Source: Xestospongia muta
Taxonomy: Eukaryota; Porifera; Demospongiae; Haplosclerida; Petrosiidae
Direction: 5' to 3'
DNA length: 64,000 bases
Assembly: GCA_963693285.1 (NCBI GenBank)
Contig: OY848918.1
Span: 20,347,484-20,411,483 of the forward strand
A program made the position numbers and the translations under genes. The notes under the pieces were generated by a model. It was not told where the DNA came from, made no database searches, and saw nothing but the letters and a program-made list of their open reading frames with translations. This document shows, piece after piece, positions 1 to 25,059 of the stretch; within the stretch, counting starts at the first letter, position 1; the number at the start of each line of letters is the position of its first letter.

Positions 1-676
1 GGGAATGTCAGAGAAACAACAAAACTACCTTTATCAGGTAAATTTGTTTGTAGTCCTTTTTAAATAGCAATAATTGAAGTCTCTAATTTTTTGCTATGCA
101 GCTTCTCAAAATAATGACATTTTCAACCTTATTGCTATTAATAACTGATGACTTAATTTCCTAAGCTAATTTCAAAAGGAAATGCTTTAGCAGCAAATAT
201 CAAATTTAGTTCTCAAATTATTATGACATCAGCTTTTTCAGGTAAATTGAGAGTGTTAATTGAACTACATCATGAACTATTTAGACAATGTTATCATGAT
301 GTCAGTATAACTTCTAAGATACACTGTGTGGTCCACTTTTCGAGTTAATTGCTTCAGTAAGTAAAACTCTGAGATATACATTTGTCAATTATTCACTTTC
401 TAGGATTGGTCCTCTTTGTAATTCTGTGTAATGCATATGGTAGCTAAAAACTTCATTCCAAGCAAATTACTACAAGTAGCAACTTTAACACTGTTCCATA
501 CACAGTGGGTAAACATCATCAGTGACTCTTATGTGATCACTTACAAGGTATGTTTGTCACTTTTGAGGACCTTGTATGTGACCATATCAGTCAGTTTTGA
601 TTATATTAATTTAGACTCAACTGTTTACATATCTGAAGCACTTGAAGTGTTAAGAACCTAGTGTCTTTTCATATAG

Positions 677-1006
677 GTGTATAAAACATTGGGAGATGAT
701 TCATGCTACATTCAATACTTCCTGAAAAAGATCTAGATACAATTCTAATAAAGTAAGTCAATACTTTTATTATGTGATTACTACATTAAGGACAACACTG
801 TTATTAAAGTGTATGTGATACTACTGTATTGTAATTATGAAGGTACATATAAACGTGTGTAACTTGTTAGTGTACAGACTAATATCACTTGTTTATTTCA
901 GAATAAATTGGATTAAGATTTATGGAGAGGAATATCATCATCTGAATTTGTATTATGTACCTGACAAGATGACAATCTTCTGTTTTTTTGCTAAAATACA
1001 AAAATA
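677..1006 (+). other. Possible small coding exons, unrecognised
   Basis: Two exon-like blocks in phase: an ATG at 703 opens a short reading frame to 752 that meets a GTAAGT donor, and the frame resumes after a TTTCAG acceptor at 902 and runs to a TAG at 1004-1006. The joined product is about 51 residues and contains the run INWIKIYGEEYHHLNLYYV. Another exon-like block, ending in TYK before a GTATGT donor at about 548, lies just upstream. I recognise no domain. The splice signals and sensible amino-acid composition argue for remnants or the 3' part of a gene that starts off-window. Chance is not excluded. Confidence 0.25.
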
Positions 1007-1440
1007 GTATGTAGATTCATAGGTCATCACTGCTGTGATCACTGTATTAGCTAACAATAATAATAAGTCATAAAACCTTTATTTTTTAGGTACCAGCCAA
1101 AAAATGAATAACACAGTGTGAATGTACCCTGAAATTCTTTGAGAAAGTTCTGAGGATCAAACAATGAGCCTCGTTAAAAGGTTTTGGAGGTATGGTGACT
1201 TTAATGTTCAAAACACATATATCTGATTTTTGTGTAAAAATTCTGAAATAAAAAAGCAATACATCCTATGAGGTTCATCATCTTGTTGATCTTGAAGTAA
1301 AAAATATTTTGTCAGTAATGGCTAAATCTTGAACAAAATATGCAAGACAGCTTCTACGTATCCTTGCAGTGTCTGATTAGATTGTGCTCTTCAAGTCCAA
1401 TCTAAAACTGCAGGTTCACCATATCCACCCAATGTGCACA

Positions 1441-1757
<317 letters not shown>

Positions 1758-1759
1758 AC

Positions 1760-2530
1760 CTAAAAGTGATCCTACTAAAACCTGTGACTAGTTAAAAGTC
1801 AAGATTCTTGAAGCAACAGATAGTTCTATGTTAGCTAAAAAGTAAAAAAGTAAACAGGAACTGCGTCATTGGAGAGCACAGAAACATAGAAATTGTTTTA
1901 GTTTCTTAGAGTTATAACTCTAATTTATCATCCTTTGTATCATGGACTTGTAAATGGAGAGAATTTCAAGACTGAAACAATAGTGTCAACAATGATAATG
2001 ATGCTCTTTAAACCATATCCTTATTGCATTATGGAATTTTTTTAAAATTAATAATATTATATTAAGAGTTAATCACCAACCATTTGTGGTTACAGTCAAG
2101 CATTCTTGTGGCTTTAGCTTGTATTGAGATTTCATAGTAAACAAAACACTTCAATCAGTTATTAATTACAAGTAACACCATATGGTTAGACCACTATGGC
2201 TCTCAGCTTTAATAATGACCAGGTTTTCAGGCTCTATTTGGTGATATTTAAAACATGGATTGTAGAGTGTCCCACAAAGTAAAAGAAATATTATGCCTGC
2301 TGAGAATAATCAAAAATCAATTTTAAAATATATATTGTGTCAAAACATGTACATATACCCAATATATAGATACACAAACAAATAGCAAATTATTAAAGTT
2401 ATGTAATATTATAAATAGGTTACATAATGACTAAATACAATAGAAACTACAAGCAATAGCACTAGTTAAACTATTTTCCTTGTGCATGTATAATAATGAC
2501 ACTAAGAGTAGCTATATACTTTTATGAAGG
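1760..2530. other. Intergenic, nothing recognised
   Basis: AT-rich spacer between the CT microsatellite and the 3' end of the minus-strand gene at 2581. No exon-like stretch or clear repeat was seen. Confidence 0.6.
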
Positions 2531-2532
2531 AT

Positions 2533-2538
2533 TTTATT
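2533..2538 (-). terminator. Polyadenylation signal of the 2581-3950 gene
   Basis: AATAAA on the minus strand, about 45 bases past the stop codon at 2581. This is the usual place for a cleavage/polyadenylation signal. Confidence 0.55.
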
Positions 2539-2580
2539 GCATATAAAAATATATCTTCATTAGTGGTTTTGTCAATTCCA

Positions 2581-3950
2581 TCAAACTAAATCAGCCTCTA
2601 ACGGTTCTTCCTCCAACCAATCATGTTGAGTCATAAATAGATTAGATGCAATAGGTGCTTTCTCAGCTCTATATATGGGTGGGGCTGCAATTATGTTCAC
2701 ATCAGGAGGGTTGTGACTAGTAGTAGATGAAAGTGGCAAAACAGGACTGTCAGGAATAGGTTTAAAAGTGTAGTCATCAGCTTGTTCTCTGAGGACAGAT
2801 GCAGGAGTTAAATAAAAAAACAAAGGAACGTGTACATGTTATTGCATGATGGTTTCATAAGTAAGAATATAATAAATGAACTGAGTTATTGATATCAAAA
2901 CTATTTGCAGAGTCTATACTTTTATTAAAAACATGTTCATTGTCTTTGAATTCAATAGTTATTTATAGAGTATACAAATATGTAAGAGATGTTTAGGGCT
3001 TCCTTGCACACAGAAAATGTCAAGTAAAAATAATAGATTGGTAGTATTGTACATTTACAGTTACACAAACTAATATTGGCATGTAGATATTATTTACTAA
3101 CCCGTGACACTCTTTTCTTTAGCTCTTGTAATTTATCCATTGGAACTGATACAACATTGTTTGGATCTATTGAGAGATGTCTTTTTGCACGGAATTTAGC
3201 ACGCCATGCATTAGCAATGTTTGCTGGAGAATAATTAACAACAGTAGGATTACTAATGGATTCATGTCTGTCCTGATCATCTTCTTTACTACTTATTCGA
3301 GCCATAGCATTTTCTACAATTGCAACCATACATGGCTGGTTATCTTCTTTTAGTTTACTGGTTACTTTTCCAGAGACATCTTTAAATGTTAACCTGTGTT
3401 TTTTACTATCAGTTTCACTAGAGTTTATAAGCTCTTCCATTCTCTCTTTTACAACCTCTTGTGTAGCTTTGACATGTGAATTAAAGTCTTCTAGCCTTTC
3501 CTTAAGACTGGTCCTTCGAGTTGATGTTGGCGAGGCACTTTCTGTTTTTTTAATGTTGTCCAAAAGGTTAGGGAAATTTGTTCCAAATGTTTGTTCCAGA
3601 TAGTAGTTTTGTAGGACTGGGAACATAAACAAAGCACTAGCCACTGAATAGACACAAAATCCAGACATGATTAAAATGGGAGTGTCCTGTTGAAAACAGA
3701 CTGTTCCTAAAGCACAAAGGAAATGATGTCATTGAACATTAAATTGATATATCTATTAAATAAAATGTTATACTTTACAATATCTAATTACGCTTAAAGC
3801 TTATACACTCATTCACCTAACAATAGTCCGTATGCAAAGAATATAATAGGTAAATATAACCTCCACACAATAGTACTTTGTTTACTAGCTCTAGCTTCAA
3901 GAACAGACCAACGAGTGAACCAGTTTGCTTTACTAGCATGAACGTTTCTG
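2581..3950 (-). CDS. Two-pass membrane protein with cytosolic tail, unrecognised family (5' partial)
   Basis: Three minus-strand exons join without a frame break: about 3950-3817 (donor GTGAAT), 3706-3102 (acceptor TTTAG, donor GTTAGT) and 2788-2581 (acceptor CCTCAG, ending in a stop). The product has at least 310 residues. The first exon ends in a hydrophobic segment (YLPIIFFAYGLLLG). The second opens with another (ILIMSGFCVYSVASALFMF), giving a probable hairpin in a membrane. A charged tail of about 240 residues follows, with helical Lys/Glu-rich stretches (LKERLEDFNSHVKATQEVVKE) and a Pro-rich, acidic C-terminus ending in EEEPLEADLV. The start codon was not located; it may lie upstream of the short GT/GA-rich tract at 3960-4015. 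I do not recognise the family, so no function is assigned. The exon joins and base composition make a real gene likely. Confidence 0.72.
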
Positions 3951-3957
3951 TGTGTGA

Positions 3958-4016
3958 GTATATGGGTGTGTGTGTGTATGTGTATGAGAGAAAAACGAGA
4001 GAGAGAAAGAGGGAAA
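3958..4016. repeat. Short GT/GA-rich simple repeat
   Basis: A GTGTGT run followed by GAGAGA-type purine sequence. It lies beside the first visible exon of the minus-strand membrane protein gene. Confidence 0.7.
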
Positions 4017-4019
4017 AGA

Positions 4020-5940
4020 AAGTCCTAAAATGTTTGGTAGTTAATATTTAGTGAATATAACAATATTTCTCAAGAGAATCGAAACTGATTCATTGAGTTT
4101 GATAAGATTTTCTCAGAATACCAAAAATAAAACTTTATTTCAACTAAATCATGCTGTCCACCCATAAATTGTACACAATATATGAATATCAGTAGATAAT
4201 GATATCTTGAGTTACAATAACACATGAATATATTTTAGTTCCACCTCCCAATATTGTACAACACCATTATTATTATACATATCACTGACATCTTCACATT
4301 CTAGAATTTATAAACATTTTGTCAAATAAATCCTCAAGATGTACATTATGATGCCAATCTGTTTTTACTATAATATAATTTAAGTAGGTGTGGCCTGGAA
4401 GATGAGTATTCAAAAAGCTTTACTGCTACATTATACTGACATTAAACTGTATAGCTTGTAGGTCTACTGTTAGTGTACATACGTAAGATCATACTACAGT
4501 CACTATAAGTGTAGGTGTAGTTCTAATTACAGATATTTATAATTGGAAAAATCCAAAAATTATTTTAATAATACTACCGTTATTATAAGGGAATATAATA
4601 TATTATGTGAGGAGAATTAATGATGCTAGATTCGTCAATCACTCATGCCCAATACAAAGCACTTGTCATAACAATAATAATAATTATTGTTGCTAAGTAC
4701 ATCAGTAGCTACTTTATGTAACTTGTCAATTGCTATAAAAGTCTCATATCATTAAAAGAATGTGAAATAGTTATATCAATATTGAAAGATATGTACCATG
4801 TGGTCCAAAATAATTCTAGAAGATTCTGGTATACTTTATGTATTAGTTGGAAAACCTGAGGTTTATTATAAATGATGAATATTAATAATTACTTGTACTT
4901 CTTAAGAAAGTTTGAAATATAACTATCACTATCCATATACCGTCACATCACATGAAGTGATTATCATGTGACAGTCATATGATAATAGACGTGAACTATG
5001 TAAAAATCATAAACAACAATAATGCTAATCACAATATTACAGATATCTTATGATTTTCATGTGATACATAAGGTATAGGTCAATACACATGGTTGGCAAA
5101 CGTAACTTTAATTCCACCACCATTTTTGTGTAATTTTAGGCCTATTTTTCTTTGTCCTATTCTCTAAACTTTGTTAGTTAGTGTCCTTTAAATTGAAATT
5201 ATCATTAATGGTTACCACTAGAGTACATTAAATCATATTAGGGGAGACTACTGACTGTTAATTGAACATTCATGAGTTTAGGGATTTGGATTTAGGATTT
5301 ATGAATTCCAGAAACCATAACAGCTAAGTTAAACAATCAAAATGGGGTACTAGCTGAATAGCTAAAATTTGTAAGTCATCAGTCACAGTCAAATAACAAC
5401 TGCCTTGATAAATTATTACCAAAGAATAAACTAGGTTTATGTAAACAAGACTTTTATTAATTTCATTTGACTGGTAATATCTCATAGAATAATATGTGTA
5501 GAGTGACTCTAGATTTTATTACTATTATGATCAGCAATATGTATCAACATAACACTCACTGTTGAAGATAAACAATTTATTAGTTGTTAATTGTGTATAT
5601 TGTTTAATTATGTGGGGTTATCTCATGTCCTCATTCTAAAAATCAAACACGACAATACAATTGAAAAACATTAAATGAACATATCCATATTTATGATATT
5701 ACAGTTGATGAAGTAACTTACTAGGTTATAGGTCAATAACACAGTTATACTCAATGTTTGTCTACTGAGTCATAGTTTGTCATTGATATCACTGCCACTG
5801 AGAAAACTATTCAAATATAATGACTCAGTAACATAAATAAATACTGACCTGATTAAATGAGTAATATAGTCAAACGAGTCCTTAAAAAATTAATATTTGT
5901 CTTGTCAAGTTAAGCAGATGCATGGTTAAAATCTCAAATG
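4020..5940. other. Intergenic, nothing recognised
   Basis: About 1.9 kb of AT-rich sequence between the divergent minus-strand gene and the promoter of gene A. No coding exon was recognised. Small imperfect inverted repeats (for example around TCACATGAAGTGA at 4950) are the only structure seen. Confidence 0.6.
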
Positions 5941-5959
5941 AAAAATCCCCCACATACTC

Positions 5960-6331
5960 ATTAGTGGGTGTGGTACATGGTTGCCATTAACAACCGTCAA
6001 ACAAACGCAGTTACACCTGAAAACAAGAACAGGTTAGTATGTTACTTTTGATATTGTATTCTACTACTAAAATATTACATATTACTAGTATCCAATGATA
6101 TCATATAGTGTACAGTACATACATAGTGTGAGTGTATATCTATTACATATAGTAGTAGTTAATAGACAGACAGTATACTCTATCTTACTATAATCAGGTG
6201 ATAGTTGATTTAGTTAGTAGAGTTTCCTCATTCTTATTTAGTAGATACATACTATATAACTGTATAATCTAATTCCTCTATTATCTATAGACACAGGAAC
6301 AGTTACCATCTCAGGACCAACCCTTTTCAAA
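5960..6331 (+). other. 5' untranslated exons of gene A
   Basis: A non-coding first exon ends AACAG before GTTAGT at 6034. A second leader segment begins after the CTATAG acceptor at 6290 and runs to the ATG at 6332. Both boundaries are repeated in gene C (54345/54346 and before 54517). The transcription start itself cannot be placed. Confidence 0.5.
5980..5994 (+). promoter_or_regulatory. RFX-type X-box upstream of gene A
   Basis: GTTGCC-ATT-AACAAC fits the X-box consensus RYYNYY-N(1-3)-RRNRAC bound by RFX winged-helix factors. It lies just before the donor of a probable non-coding first exon (exon end at 6033, GTTAGT). The same motif sits in the same place upstream of gene C (54300-54313) with a 2-bp spacer. 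Conservation of both half-sites despite the spacer change supports function, although the two regions are recent duplicates. Confidence 0.55.
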
Positions 6332-17450
<11,119 letters not shown>

Positions 17451-18580
17451 AGAATATTAGCTCTTACCTGAGGTAAAGATATAAACTCACATTTGGAGTG
17501 ATATACTCTCTAATAACTAGAATGTTGTGTGTAGTCCAATTGACAAGTAGCTATATGTATTAAGTCTAAGTTCTATTTGTATTTAAAGGACATGACCTGT
17601 AACATGATATACTTTGTATAGTCATATGATAATCAGATATCATGGATGAGCTTTTGATATAAAATTTTAGTTATTTAGCTAGATGTGGCTCAGTCATAAA
17701 TACAAGCATATTAAATTTAAAACAATTTATTTGGATGAATACAATAGATACTGCTTTCAATTGATATACCATGAAAATTTATGTGTATTATTATATAGTA
17801 ATAATCCCATCAACATAACGTCTATATAATACATATGATAGTTAACTTACACATATTACATCTATAACAATGTATTATAACATTTCTCATCTTTCTTTTA
17901 GATGATAAATAATTTTACTTTCTATAGCAACAGTAACATTATTAATGATTATTAGTCACTCTTTGTTAAAAGTGTGTTGTTTTGATAACTTTTATTTTTA
18001 CTATTATTTAGCTACTTGACACCATTTTTAAAATTAAAATTTAAACTATTAAAATGATGATTCGATGAAACTATGATCTTAGTATCTTACAATCAATAAT
18101 ATATCTAACAAAGAGTTGTTAATATGTATTCTAAAAGTGGACACAATCTTAAGATAAAACATTATGAAATACTTCACTGCTATTTTAAGGCCTGGGTCCA
18201 CCCACGCACTACCTAAAAATTGACTATTTTATTTTCAATTTTCAATTTCAACCAAATAATAACAAATACATCATTCTGACTACATGTAAGTGGTTTGATT
18301 TTGAATAGTCTTCACTATTATAGTTATAAAGTCAACAGTTGAGTCTTCTGTTCATAGATATAGATGAAACCAAGGAGATTTAAAAAATGGAGAAAACGGG
18401 ATAGGCAGTTGGTAAAACAGATATTAAAAGACTTAAAATTTAGGACACAGTGTGTCATAGTATGCTTAACGTCATGTAAAATGTTGAAGTTGATACCAAC
18501 AATAATCATAAATCATGAGTTATGCAAATAAAATTACTATTATGAGGTCGATTGTAGCCACTTAGGCCAATATCCCCTTT
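17451..18580. other. 3' flank of gene A, nothing recognised
   Basis: AT-rich sequence between the gene A stop codon and the left end of the piggyBac element. No AATAAA close to the stop and no coding exon were seen. Confidence 0.5.
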
Positions 18581-18584
18581 TTAA

Positions 18585-21520
18585 CGAATGACGCATAACG
18601 CGTCATCAATATTGTGACCTCAGTTGACGAATGACGCGTCGCGTCATTTGAATTTACTAAACAATAGCGTAACATTGACAGGTAGTTAGAGTGTGTATTT
18701 TCTACAGTAGTAGCTCTTGTACTTGTCATTGCTTGCCTTTGAATCTGCAGTCAGCATTTGACCCGAATTTCAACAGTCTTTGTATTTAAAGTTAACACTC
18801 CAAGTTATTACCTCGTGTATTGATTCTTGTTGACAACTCAGTCTGCACATCTCCACTTGCAACTTAACAGTCCAAGTTAGTAACTCACATGCATACGAAC
18901 CACGATAAAGATAAGTATACTTGCACATTATAATTAGTACATCACTTAAATAAATGTAAACAAATAACAACAAATGTATTATGCAAATAGAATGAATGAT
19001 AGACAATTATTTACAAGAGACAAAGTTGGATAATATTGAAGATGAACCAATGTATCCAGGGAGTGATGAAGAATTCGATACATTAGATGATGAGATGGAG
19101 GACGAATACTGGTAATAAAATGATAAGATAATTTACAAAGTATGTAAAACCTACCAATCTTAGTATAACAGAAGGTACATCTGCTGATGTTGAAAAGCTT
19201 CCAGTCCAGTTACCTGCACTGCTATGGTAAATATCACAAATATTACCTTTTACTGATTGTAAAATAAATAGCTACCAACAAATAGAGTCACTTGCAGGTC
19301 CATCAAGTTCACTAAACAATACACCACTATCAGCGTAAGTGAACACATGTCAAAATAACAATTTACCTACAATCATAATAGGACTTCTCTTGAAAATCCT
19401 GTGTCTGCCACTAACAAATCTAAACAAAGGTAAGTTATACAATAAATGTACATTTCACATCTGTAAATATCTTCATAGCCAATGTCCAAGTGACCACACC
19501 CTAGGGGAGATAAAATGGTCAAACAATTACATGCTAGTCACTATAGATTCGTTTACAGAATCAGTGGGACCAACTGTTTCTGTCCCTTCATCACCACTTG
19601 AGGCATTTATGCTATTTTTTACACAATCACTTCTACAACTGATAGTAGACGAGACAAACAGATATGCTGAAACATATATGGGTGGAGAAAAGTATGCCAA
19701 ATGGACAAAGTGTCTATTGAAAAATTGCAGGCATACTTGGGATTTATGATTGTAATGGGGATAGTAAAATCACCATCCCTATATGATTATTGGAAAAATG
19801 ACCCATATTATCACTACACTCCCATAGCAGATCAAATTTCTCGAGATAGATTCATGGACATTTCACGATATCTCCATTTTGTAGACAATGCGACGTTAGC
19901 ACTACCAGGTACACCACAATATGATCATCTTGGTAAAGTAAGACCAATTCTGGAATTTCTTAACAACAAATTCCTTACATTACTAAATCCAAATCGTGAC
20001 AACAGTATACACGAGGCAATTATAAACTTTAAGGGCAGATCAGCAATGAAACAATATGTTCCCAAAAAGCCTATCAAGAGAGGATTTAAAGTTTGGGTCA
20101 GGGCTGATAGTGACAATGGGTTTGTATGTGAATACCAAGTATACTGTGGAAAGGAGAAGAGATCAGAAACAGGACTAGGGTCACTGGTTGTCCGAGACTT
20201 AACAAGAAGCATTGTTGGAAAAAACCATCACATATACTGTGATAACTTTTTTACAGGCATTCCACTTTTTAAGGATCTGCTAGAAGACAAAATTTATGCC
20301 TGTGGAAGCATGCATTTAGATAGAAAGTTCTATCCAACAGAATTCAAACCAATTCTAAAGAAAGGTTTCAAGGAGAGGAGAGAATTCAAGCTATTACAAC
20401 ATGAAAGTTTGCTAATGACAGTGTGGCAAGACACAAAGGTAGTAAGTGCTCTTGCTACAAACTCTCAACCTTTGGCAACAACACAAGTGGAGAGGAAGCA
20501 ACAAAATGGAGAAAAAAAACTAGTAAATTGTCCTCAACTATTAGCCAACTATAACCAAAAAATGGGTGGAGTTGATCATAATGATTAACTGAGGCAGTAC
20601 TACTGCCTCAATGCAAGAGGATATAAGGCTTATATGTACATCTTTTACTTTGTAACTGATGTTGTAATTACAAACACTTACCTCTTGCAAACATTCCTTC
20701 CCACATCTCCATTCAAAACAATCAAAGACTTTGGCCTCAACTTAGGCCACCATCTCATTGGATCGTATTGTGGTCGTAAGTGTCCTGGTTGTCCTTCATT
20801 GTGTCTACCAGTGAAAAAATTTTGTCAGCACCATTTTCCTCAAAAGCATGATGGCAGTAGACACAGGTGTCACTACTGTTATGCATTTCTAAACAAACAA
20901 AGAGATACTCAATGGTATTGTAGTGACTGGAGCCTTTACCTCTGTCATACTGGAAAGAGTGATGACTGTTTCCTACACTACCACACCCACCATGGACCTA
21001 ATGAAAATTAAGGAGACACTTACATATATACAAAGAATAAATATATATTATCAACCCCTAACTGAAATGTCTAACCAAACAGTAGTCATTCAAATAATAA
21101 GCATATACAGATAGACACACACAACACACAAAATCCAATTATAAATTTCTACAAACAAGGTAAGCAATACTAACTTGTTTATATACTGGACATGTTTTGC
21201 ATCATTTATAGTACTTACAGATACTATCACTATTGTACCTTAGTCCTAGCGCTTCAATTTCAAGCGATTTTTTCATTACAAAGACGGTAGTAGAAAAGAT
21301 ACGATAGAATGACTTACTTTCAGCAGAGTTCGAGGTAGAATTTACTTGTAGAATCGTGTTATAACATCTCTACACCTACAAATCAACGACAGTTGCCTTA
21401 TTTACTCGTAAATTAACCTGTTAAAAGTTATCCAAGGCGTCTTCCTCTTCTTTCGATGAACATGTACTTTAGACAAATTAAATTTCGACATCCGGTGACC
21501 CCACCCACGCAATTATTTCG
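18585..21520 (+). mobile_element. Degenerate piggyBac element
   Basis: The element lies between TTAA at 18581-18584 and TTAA at 21521-21524. The rebuilt empty site is a T-run/TTAA/A-run, as piggyBac favours. The left end has CpG-rich repeats of the AATGACGC type and a perfect 19-bp palindrome at 18630-18648, probable transposase-binding sites. The first bases (CGAATG/CGAAAT) match only briefly between the ends and lack the usual CCC. The transposase inside is broken, so the copy cannot move by itself. Confidence 0.68.
18996..21008 (+). pseudogene. piggyBac (PGBD-type) transposase pseudogene
   Basis: A short acidic N-terminal exon (ATG 18996) and several small exons lead into the DDE region from about 19480. 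One reading frame carries ...EKYAKWTK; the conserved continuation VSIEKLQAYLGFMIVMG is one frame over, so there is a frameshift near 19705. HEAIINFKGR shows CAC (20010-20012) where the first catalytic Asp of DE..FKGR belongs. The second Asp (CDNFFTG, 20241) and the MGGVDHND pair (20574 and 20583) are kept. A TAA at 20586-20588 replaces the Gln codon after ND. The C-terminal Cys/His-rich zinc domain (CPGCPSLCLPVKKFC...CHYC...CFLHYHTHH) follows in frame. Three independent lesions mark it as dead. Confidence 0.88.
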
Positions 21521-21524
21521 TTAA

Positions 21525-22209
21525 AAAAGGACACCAAAACGAATTTCCATCTGAAAATTTCACAATATCTCATACTAGCCTATGGACAAATCTTGGCTAC
21601 ACTTAAAGACAATAAATGACAGCACAATAACAAATGAAAAATACAAGTACAATGCTAACATGTTTGAGAGTGTCTAATAAGAATCTCTGAACAGAACAAT
21701 ATAGAAGTTTGTCATTGTTATATCTAGTGAAAAGCCTCCTAATTACAGCATTTCACCAACTGATTATTGACTAATATACTTAGTAAAGTCTCCATGTGTC
21801 ACATGCATACACTATATATACTAGATATTCTCATTTTAACACTCCATGTGCATTTATTAAAGGTTGATTGCATCCAATCAATCCTGTCTACATCTACAAA
21901 GATAAATTGTTGCAAATGCCTTTAAAGTAGAGAATGAATTTAGTTTGTGCTTTAGCACTATTTCTATAAAGTATGACTCTGTGTACTCATTTAATCACAA
22001 GCTCTAGGTCTCAAGCTTTTTCATGTATTATCACCAGATACCTACAGTCAACTTAGTGATTATATATATACAATAATATTAACAAAACTAGATCTGTTAC
22101 TTCATCTGTCTATGAATTATGATATTGATATGTACATATTTATTGTTGTACATAATGTGTCCTCATCAGATTGTACTTTAGTCAAAGCAGTCCTAATATC
22201 ATCATTTAC
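21525..22209. other. Intergenic, nothing recognised
   Basis: AT-rich spacer between the piggyBac right end and the XRN2 fragment. The exon expected next in XRN2 was looked for here on the minus strand and not found. Confidence 0.5.
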
Positions 22210-23134
<925 letters not shown>

Positions 23135-24005
23135 CTACATGGACAGAACAAAACATTATACATTGATTACATGTAGTCAGGAATGTTGTCCCTTCAAAAT
23201 AAGAGAGGAAGTGTCTAGGGACAAGCGCATAAAGGACTGATATAGTTAGCAAAAATCTTGCAGGCCATTGATATGCCTGGAACATAATTTTCAGTTTGCT
23301 GACTAAAGTGTTGGTAGTGTATAATTAGTGGCTTAAACTTCAGACTCATTTTTCCAGCACTTGTAAACAAATGTTTAGGGCAATAATTTGACAATCATCT
23401 TCATCTTTATATTGAGAAAGATACAACATATACATTTTACAGGAATTTTAAGTAGCTATTATTTAATCATCTGAACAATGTGATCCTTAATGAACTAATG
23501 CTTTCAAATTCTTTGTATATTGCATAATAGCTGGTACATACAATGTCTAATTATCAATGAAAATAAACTTGAACTCTTTAAATTCTTTCTCCATGATAGT
23601 TTCATTTCTTATTGAATCAATGAAACTAATACTTAAAATTAGTATTATCTTAAAGATTACTTTACTTAACTAGTATTAAAGGGTCTTGTTTGATAAGTAC
23701 AAGGCTTGTGCCAACCCTCCATTTATAAACCATGGTTTGGCATTAATTCAAAATAGAAAATTGGCCCAGACTATGAAAATGAGACATTTATTCTTCACTT
23801 CATTAAAAGTCCCTTTGTCTTGTAACCATCACTAGTGACAGATGCCCACTGTTTAGCATTGAAGTGCACTCTATGGCTTGCGTTTGTTGAAAATGAGAAG
23901 GCGGGGCAAAATTGCTTTATAAAATAACGCTGTAGGTGCACGATATCCAGTCGACACTTATTGGATTCTTTATATGCTCTGATTAACTGTTTGCTGTCAT
24001 CTATT

Positions 24006-24750
24006 ATGGTTTATCTGTTTTGGTACGTATACTAATGTTAATAGCTAGAACTATATAGTGAACTAGTGGATACACTGTGCATGTATCAAGTACAAGTACC
24101 ATATTATACATCACATTGATATTAGAGTAGAAGATAATATCTATGACTATAATACAGTCTTGTATATCATAATTAGCAGTTAAAGTTTAAGTTTTACTTG
24201 ATATTTTATCAGTCAATTATAGACACTGAATACTTTCTTTACTTACTACAGGAGTTGCTGTACTTACTTTTATCTTGTATTGATGATACATACTGTATTA
24301 TCTGTGTCTGTAAATGACTTTTATTGGTTTGGTGTAGAAAATGGAGACACAGCTAGAGAAAATGGAGTTTTTGAAAACTTATTCTTTTCGAATTTTCCAA
24401 TTACAAATTTACTAAGAAATGAAAATACTACAGCCACTCGTCTTTCAGTATGTTAATAAAAATATTCTGTTATGCATTTATTATTACATCAATTTTTATA
24501 GATTGTTTACAGAAATGGCTTGTTCATAAAAAATGAAGAATCTGGATTATTGGTTATTGTTACTCCTCTGGCAAAAAGCACTGGATTAACAGAATCAGGG
24601 GATGTCTTTTACAGGATAACAGACAATGCTACTTTACTGAATAGAGGAAAAGAAGATATTAAAGAGGTTATCCTCTTTTAAAGCAACAAGCAACTTGGCA
24701 AGTGTCACATGTTCTTTTGCCTGATAAAGGTGGTAGATTTTTCATCTGAT
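24006..24750 (+). pseudogene. Secreted NIDO-domain protein fragment, frameshifted
   Basis: Exons 24006-24022, 24252-24447 and 24502 to about 24675 join in phase. The protein starts with a hydrophobic signal-like segment (MVYLFWSCCTYFYLVLMIHT) and continues with DFYWFGVENGDT, IVYRNGLFIKNEESG and SGDVFYRITDN...LLNRGKEDI. These match the order of a nidogen NIDO domain: FYPFG..GD, then Y.N.NG, then the G.VYYR block. The expected closing motif (ATWQVSHVLL) is present at about 24692 but in another frame, so one indel near 24668 breaks the domain. EGF or other downstream domains were not found. Extracellular matrix or adhesion role by family. Confidence 0.6.
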
Positions 24751-24773
24751 GGCTTCACGATAAAAATCATCAA

Positions 24774-25052
24774 CTAGCAGGAGTCTGAAAAATCTATATC
24801 TCTTTGTTGGAGTAAAAAACGCAGCTCCACCAGGGTCAGCTTTCTCTTTCCATAGTCTCTTGATGGAGGTATGTGAAACCCCCGTAGCATCACAGGTTCT
24901 TTTAAGAGGCCCTTGAGTCCCCTGATGCCTACTGGCTTCCTCGAAATAGTCATAGACATTTGCAACAACCTCCTTTGTTTGTGATCTAAGTCTTGCCTCT
25001 TTGCATTTTCACAAGCACGAAAGACAACGTAGTCTGTTTGCATAACATTCAC
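24774..25052 (-). CDS. Hypothetical 92-residue reading frame, SAP-like C-terminus
   Basis: An uninterrupted minus-strand frame, rich in Arg/Lys, ending in KLTLVELRFLLQQRDIDF, which resembles the helix-turn-helix of a SAP DNA-binding motif. It starts immediately beside the broken NIDO fragment. No partner exons were found. It may be a scrap of a mobile element. Confidence 0.25.
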   Translation of the reverse strand: MNVMQTDYVVFRACENAKRQDLDHKQRRLLQMSMTISRKPVGIRGLKGLLKEPVMLRGFHIPPSRDYGKRKLTLVELRFLLQQRDIDFSDSC

Positions 25053-25059
25053 GTGAACA

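Noticed and set aside
18180..21520. CACCCACGCA shared by 18200 and 21505 as possible element ends
   Set aside because: The two matches are in direct, not inverted, orientation and do not adjoin TTAA, whereas the TTAA pair at 18581/21521 rebuilds a clean empty site.
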